Source: Pacificibacter marinus (GTDB taxonomy: Bacteria; Pseudomonadota; Alphaproteobacteria; Rhodobacterales; Rhodobacteraceae). From it: a stretch of DNA of 64,000 nucleotides. How positions within the stretch are numbered: the stretch's first letter is position 1; each line of letters begins with the position of its first letter. Shown in pieces: positions 60,358 through 64,000 of the stretch. Below the pieces are notes generated by a model that was not told where the DNA came from, did not search any database, and saw only the letters and a program-made list of their open reading frames with translations. The position numbers and the translations under genes were made by a program. The DNA lies in NCBI RefSeq assembly GCF_900109555.1, contig NZ_FNZV01000011.1, positions 63,813-127,812 on the forward strand, read 5' to 3'.

Positions 60358-61491
60358 TCAAAGCCCCCCTGTGATGCGTTTGCGAACGCTTTCATTGAGA
60401 AACACAGCCGTCAGCAAAACAACCCCAACAAAGACGCGGTAATAACTGCCGTCAATCGATGGGATAAAGAACACCGCATTGGCCACGAGACCAAAAGTAA
60501 TTGCGCCAAACACGATACCTATCACAGACCCAAATCCGCCTGTCATCAACGTGCCGCCCACAACCGCAATCGCGATGGCTTCGAGTTCTTTCAGATTGCC
60601 TTTGGCCGCATCCGCCGTGTTGGTGTCAAACACTTGGCACGCCGCGAAAAGCGTGGCGCAGAATGCTGTGAACATGAACAAAGAAATGCGCACCTTATCA
60701 ACAGGCACCCCATTGGCGCGCGCGCTTTCGCTGTTGTCGCCCGTGGCAAAAATCCAGTTGCCCGCCTGTGTGCGTGACAAAACGATATAAGCCACCAAAG
60801 ACAAACCAACCCACCATAGGAACCGCGCGTCAAAGCCCGTCACCCATTGATTGCCAGCGCGGTTGATATTGCCGCCAAGCGCAAACCACGTGTCATAAAA
60901 CCAACCCAACGCTTGCCCGCCAAACATTGCGGCAAACCAGCTTGTTTCTTTGAAATCTTGCAGACCTGAAATTTGTGTCGATTGGTTGATCAGGCGAAAA
61001 CTCACCTCGGTGACACCGCGCAGGAAAAACAAAAATGCAAGCGACACGATGAAACTCGACAGCTTCGATCGCACCACAATTGTACCGATCAACCAACCAA
61101 TGGCGAGGGTCATCACAAGTGTGAGCAAAAATGCCGTGAAAGGCGTCGCAGCCCCAAGGCCAAACGGCAAACCCCATTTTAACATCATCGCCATGGACAT
61201 GCCCGCAAAGCCAATCATAGAGCCGATAGACAGGTCAAAATCGCCAGCGATCATCAGCAGACAGGCCCCTGTCGCGATAATTCCAAACTGCGAAATCACT
61301 GTAAAATTGTTTTTCAAACCAAGCGGATTAAACGCGTTCCCGTTGCTGGCAAAGCTGATCACGATCACCGCGACAAGCATGACAAGAAATGAACCCGCTT
61401 CAGGTCGCCGTTTGAGAACAGATAAAAGGCCTCCTGATTGAAGCCGGTCAGCCTCTTTTCTCTCAGCCGAATTTTTTGTTGTGTCAGACAT
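60358..61491 (-). CDS. CUT2-type sugar ABC permease, probable myo-inositol importer
   Basis: 377-residue inner-membrane protein of the RbsC/FrcB group, with about ten hydrophobic helices. Family blocks are MIAGDFDLSIGSMIGFAGM and LEAIAIAVVGGTLMTGGFGSVIG. ATG 61491 has a G-rich ribosome-binding site; an upstream in-frame ATG is less likely. Stop and ATPase start are nearly contiguous. Confidence 0.92.
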   Translation of the reverse strand: MSDTTKNSAERKEADRLQSGGLLSVLKRRPEAGSFLVMLVAVIVISFASNGNAFNPLGLKNNFTVISQFGIIATGACLLMIAGDFDLSIGSMIGFAGMSMAMMLKWGLPFGLGAATPFTAFLLTLVMTLAIGWLIGTIVVRSKLSSFIVSLAFLFFLRGVTEVSFRLINQSTQISGLQDFKETSWFAAMFGGQALGWFYDTWFALGGNINRAGNQWVTGFDARFLWWVGLSLVAYIVLSRTQAGNWIFATGDNSESARANGVPVDKVRISLFMFTAFCATLFAACQVFDTNTADAAKGNLKELEAIAIAVVGGTLMTGGFGSVIGIVFGAITFGLVANAVFFIPSIDGSYYRVFVGVVLLTAVFLNESVRKRITGGL

Positions 61492-61515
61492 GGTGCCCCC
61501 CAATACGTTCGAAAA

Positions 61516-61540
61516 AGGAGGCCACCTTTTGCGGCCTCCT
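61516..61540 (-). terminator. Attenuator-like hairpin between binding protein and permease
   Basis: AGGAGGCC / GGCCTCCT, perfect 8-bp stem with a 9-base loop. On the minus strand it is followed by TTTTTCG, the form of an intrinsic terminator. As the permease lies downstream, partial read-through would give excess binding protein. Confidence 0.75.
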
Positions 61541-61560
61541 GCAATATTATGGAACGTAGG

Positions 61561-62472
61561 TTAGCGTGTGACGCCTGCCTGAACTTCAACAGCGGCCGCG
61601 TTGGACGCGTCAACAAACCCTGGACCTGACGGGATGTTGGACCCCGGCATCATGCCTGCGTTTGTGTTGTAAAGATGCAAAACTGCGACTGGCATGTAGC
61701 CTTGCAAGTACTGTTGTTGGTCGATTGTATAGGCCACGTCACCGTCTTTGATCAGGTTGATCACGCCAGGTGTCATGTCAAAACAAGCCAGATGTATCTG
61801 TGCGCCAACTTCTTTGACCGCAGCAGCAGCAGCTTCACACACGTGGGGGCCAACCGCCAAAAGTGAGTCGATTTCTGGGTCCGCTTGCAGCGCAGCCGCA
61901 GTACGGGTTTTGATCTGTGACACGTCGTTTGAGACATCAATCATGTTCAATTCTTGACCTGTCGCGTCAAAGTACCCTTGGCAACGATCCACCAAAGCCG
62001 TGTTGTAAGCTTCTTGGTTGAGACAAAGCGCTTTTGTACCGCCTTCTGCCATAGCGCGTTCACCCGCCGCAAAACCAGCAAGCTTTTCAGGCTGACCAAT
62101 GTGCATCAAAGCGCCCACAGATTTAGAACTTTCAAGACCAGAGTTGATGGTGATCACAGGGATACCAGACTCTGCTGCCGCGCGAATTGCTCCTCCCAAA
62201 GCATCCGCATCAGGCAAAGACACGATCAAGCCATCTGGCTGTGTCGCGGCCGCAGATTCAATCAAACGCGCCATATCTGACATATCGCCAGAGGGGGCAA
62301 AGTTGTATTCGAACTCAACACCAATATCTTCGGCAGCGTCACGGCCACCTTTTTCGACCACAGGCCAAAATGGATCAGTGCCCTGCGTGTGAGTGATCAT
62401 AACATAGCGTTCAGCGCTTGCAGCGCCTCCGAGCAATGCCAACGCAACGGTTGTCAAAAGTAGTTTCTTCAT
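61561..62472 (-). CDS. CUT2-type sugar-binding protein, probable myo-inositol-binding
   Basis: 303-residue periplasmic protein with a Sec signal (KKLLLTTVALALLGGAASA, cleavage before ERYVMI). The mature part has the ribose-binding-like fold: THTQGTDPFWPVVEKGG, then VISLPDAD-like LIVSLPDADAL. ATG 62472 gives the signal; upstream codons are not part of the gene. It is encoded upstream of the permease and ATPase of the inositol importer. Confidence 0.93.
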   Translation of the reverse strand: MKKLLLTTVALALLGGAASAERYVMITHTQGTDPFWPVVEKGGRDAAEDIGVEFEYNFAPSGDMSDMARLIESAAATQPDGLIVSLPDADALGGAIRAAAESGIPVITINSGLESSKSVGALMHIGQPEKLAGFAAGERAMAEGGTKALCLNQEAYNTALVDRCQGYFDATGQELNMIDVSNDVSQIKTRTAAALQADPEIDSLLAVGPHVCEAAAAAVKEVGAQIHLACFDMTPGVINLIKDGDVAYTIDQQQYLQGYMPVAVLHLYNTNAGMMPGSNIPSGPGFVDASNAAAVEVQAGVTR

Positions 62473-62524
62473 GGGGTCTCCTCCCTTGGGTTTGTTTCTA
62501 CTCCGATGGAGCGATGGACCGGGT

Positions 62525-63319
62525 CTATTCAGGATAGGACCCTGGAACATTCTGGTCGTAATCTATCAGCGCACCGGTCATAATGCCGGCTTCCTCGCTG
62601 AGTAGGTATGCTGCAAGACCAGCAAGCTGGTCGGGTTTCGCAAGTTGTCTCATGGGTTGTGTGGCTTCGGCCTGTTCCAGCCAGCCATCACTGGCACCAT
62701 GATACTTGCGTTGCGTGCCATCTTCGCCGGGGGTATCCATCCAACCCGGCAAAATGGCATTGCAATGTATGCGGTCAAAACGATGCGCGTTCGCGACGTT
62801 TTTGGTCAATGTCGCCAGCGCCCCTTTGGACGATGAATAAGGGGCCAGATAGGATTGGCCGCAATGCGCACAGTTTGACAAGATATTGACGATGCTCCCA
62901 CTACCGTCTTGTGTCAGGCGATGTTTGACAAACCCTTGCATCAAAAAGAACGGCCCGCGCACGTTTGTCGCAAACATTTCGTCAAACGCTTCAGGCGTCG
63001 TATCTGTAATCGACCCGCGCGCGGCACATCCGGCAGCGTTCACAAGACAGGTCACAGTGCCAAATGTGGCCACGGCGTGGTCGATCAGGTTTAAGCACCC
63101 TTGTGCATCTTGCAAATCCAACGACACGAAATGCGCCATCACGCCGCGCGCTTTAAAGTCTGCCACCGCTGCGGCACCTTTTTCAACACTGCGCCCCGTC
63201 AACAGCAGTTTGGTACAGCCCTCATCGGCAAGCCGCGTTGCGATGGCACGCCCGACACCCTGTGCACCGCCAGTGATGACAGCGACCGTATCTGTGTGAC
63301 GTTTGGGCAGCTGGTTCAT
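62525..63319 (-). CDS. Short-chain dehydrogenase in the inositol operon
   Basis: 264-residue SDR. Cofactor loop TGGAQGVGR, then NAAG in VNAAGCAARG, catalytic Ser in NILSNCAHCGQSYLAPYSSSKGAL with the Tyr/Lys pair. Its start overlaps the end of the iolG gene by four bases. A role in oxidising an inositol isomer or rescuing inosose is plausible from location; it is not one of the core iol enzymes. Confidence 0.88.
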   Translation of the reverse strand: MNQLPKRHTDTVAVITGGAQGVGRAIATRLADEGCTKLLLTGRSVEKGAAAVADFKARGVMAHFVSLDLQDAQGCLNLIDHAVATFGTVTCLVNAAGCAARGSITDTTPEAFDEMFATNVRGPFFLMQGFVKHRLTQDGSGSIVNILSNCAHCGQSYLAPYSSSKGALATLTKNVANAHRFDRIHCNAILPGWMDTPGEDGTQRKYHGASDGWLEQAEATQPMRQLAKPDQLAGLAAYLLSEEAGIMTGALIDYDQNVPGSYPE

Positions 63320-64000
63320 ACATCAAACTCTTGATCAGGACCCGTCAAATGGATCGTTTTTCCCTGCTTTAGAGACGCTGTAGCCGCTTCAGCCAAATAC
63401 GCAGCCATCAAGCCGTCAATCGCATTCACAGGCATATCGCGACCTTCTTTGGCACAATCTAGGAACAGCTTGATTTCATCCGTGTAAGACGGCCCATAGC
63501 GTTCCATGAAAAAACCCAAAAGCGGTGCATCCGTGCCCGGCGCTTCCTTGGTAAAGGACCTAAACCCAGACTCACGTGGATTGTCCGACATCACCATGCC
63601 CTCGGCACCAAAGGCTTCGATCCGCTGGTCAAACCCAAAGGCGCAGCGACGTGAATTAAGAATGGTGATAATCGTGCCATCTTCAGCGATCATCGTCACC
63701 GATGCCGTATCCACATCGCCCAGCTTGCCAATCTCAGGGTCAACCATAGACGACCCATGCGCGGTGACAGACACAATGGTTTTGCCCACAATAGACCGCG
63801 CCATGTCAAAATCATGGATCATCATATCACGAAACAACCCGCCAGAGCGTGGGATATAATCCAGATGCGGTGGAAACGGATCGCGACTGGTGATGGTCAA
63901 CTGTTCCAACCGCCCGACTTGCCCCGCATGCACAGCCTCTCGCACACCTGCGTGGCTTGCGTCAAAACGTCGGTTAAACCCGAGAAACACTTTCTTCGCC
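63316..64000 (-). CDS. iolG: myo-inositol 2-dehydrogenase-type oxidoreductase (Gfo/Idh/MocA), N-terminus outside the window
   Basis: C-terminal 228 residues of a Gfo/Idh/MocA dehydrogenase that oxidises myo-inositol to 2-keto-myo-inositol with NAD. The frame is open to the window edge, so the N-terminal Rossmann part lies beyond 64000. Visible are FLGFNRRFDASHAG, then SGGLFRDMMIHDFDMAR with the catalytic His/Asp, and the C-terminal FGFDQRIEAFGAEG. It is the first known step for the downstream iolE, iolD, iolB and iolC products. Confidence 0.9.
   Translation of the reverse strand, partial: AKKVFLGFNRRFDASHAGVREAVHAGQVGRLEQLTITSRDPFPPHLDYIPRSGGLFRDMMIHDFDMARSIVGKTIVSVTAHGSSMVDPEIGKLGDVDTASVTMIAEDGTIITILNSRRCAFGFDQRIEAFGAEGMVMSDNPRESGFRSFTKEAPGTDAPLLGFFMERYGPSYTDEIKLFLDCAKEGRDMPVNAIDGLMAAYLAEAATASLKQGKTIHLTGPDQEFDV

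Noticed and set aside
1-64000. CRISPR array, tRNA, rRNA or prophage
   Set aside because: No regularly spaced repeats, cloverleaf-like genes or phage structural genes were recognised by eye in the intergenic stretches.

Overview
The window looks like chromosome of a marine Roseobacter-group alphaproteobacterium (Rhodobacteraceae). This is inferred from the gene content and operon types (TRAP, CUT1 and peptide-type transporters, inositol catabolism, an Anbu proteasome-like operon) and from the moderate GC codon use; no rRNA or marker gene is present to prove it. Nearly all of it is catabolic: compact operons with overlapping start and stop codons, each pairing an importer with the enzymes that use its substrate. 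I see no tRNA, rRNA, CRISPR array, prophage or intact insertion sequence. There are two decayed fragments: a sugar ABC ATPase piece near 15.1 kb and an IS3-type transposase piece near 22.2 kb.

Layout. 1-1551: the end of a peptide/nickel-type ABC transporter (two ATPases). 1620-7943: a CUT1 sugar ABC transporter (ATPase, binding protein, two permeases) bracketed by two closely related TIM-barrel sugar isomerase/epimerase genes. 8277-14853: an L-idonate/gluconate module (gnd, idnD, a 2-hydroxyacid dehydrogenase, idnO, gntK) with a LacI/GntR-type regulator and two GntR-like palindromic operators in the divergent promoter. 15434-21866: a GntR/FCD regulator, a TRAP transporter (DctP, DctQ, DctM plus a 56-residue membrane protein), an IlvD/Edd sugar-acid dehydratase and an RraA-family aldolase-like protein. 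22392-27170: an AcoR-like activator lacking the sigma-54 contact motif, a flavin monooxygenase with an NTF2-like N-terminal domain, and a butanediol-type dehydrogenase.

27408-48950 is the most interesting part, an aromatic/indole catabolic island. It encodes a two-domain 2-aminobenzoyl-CoA (or salicyloyl-CoA) monooxygenase/reductase, SDRs, three hot-dog thioesterases, a Rid-family protein, two MarR regulators, a FAH-family hydrolase, a cupin, a protein matching isatin hydrolase, a two-subunit indolepyruvate:ferredoxin-oxidoreductase-like enzyme between two phytoene-dehydrogenase-like flavoproteins, and a complete peptide-type ABC importer with a Tat-exported binding protein. I propose the route isatin -> isatinate -> 2-aminobenzoyl-CoA -> dearomatised CoA ester, in which the 2-oxoacid oxidoreductase makes the CoA thioester directly, with no CoA ligase. 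Three promoters of this island carry the same CTTTA-N4-TAAAG type inverted repeat, a candidate MarR operator.

49081-53885: a transglutaminase / circularly permuted ATP-grasp / alpha-E / transglutaminase / Anbu peptidase operon, a known but poorly understood conserved gene set. 53955-64000 (minus strand): the myo-inositol operon (iolB, iolE, iolD, iolC, a CUT2-type ABC importer, an SDR and the start-truncated iolG), with strong hairpin terminators between sub-units.
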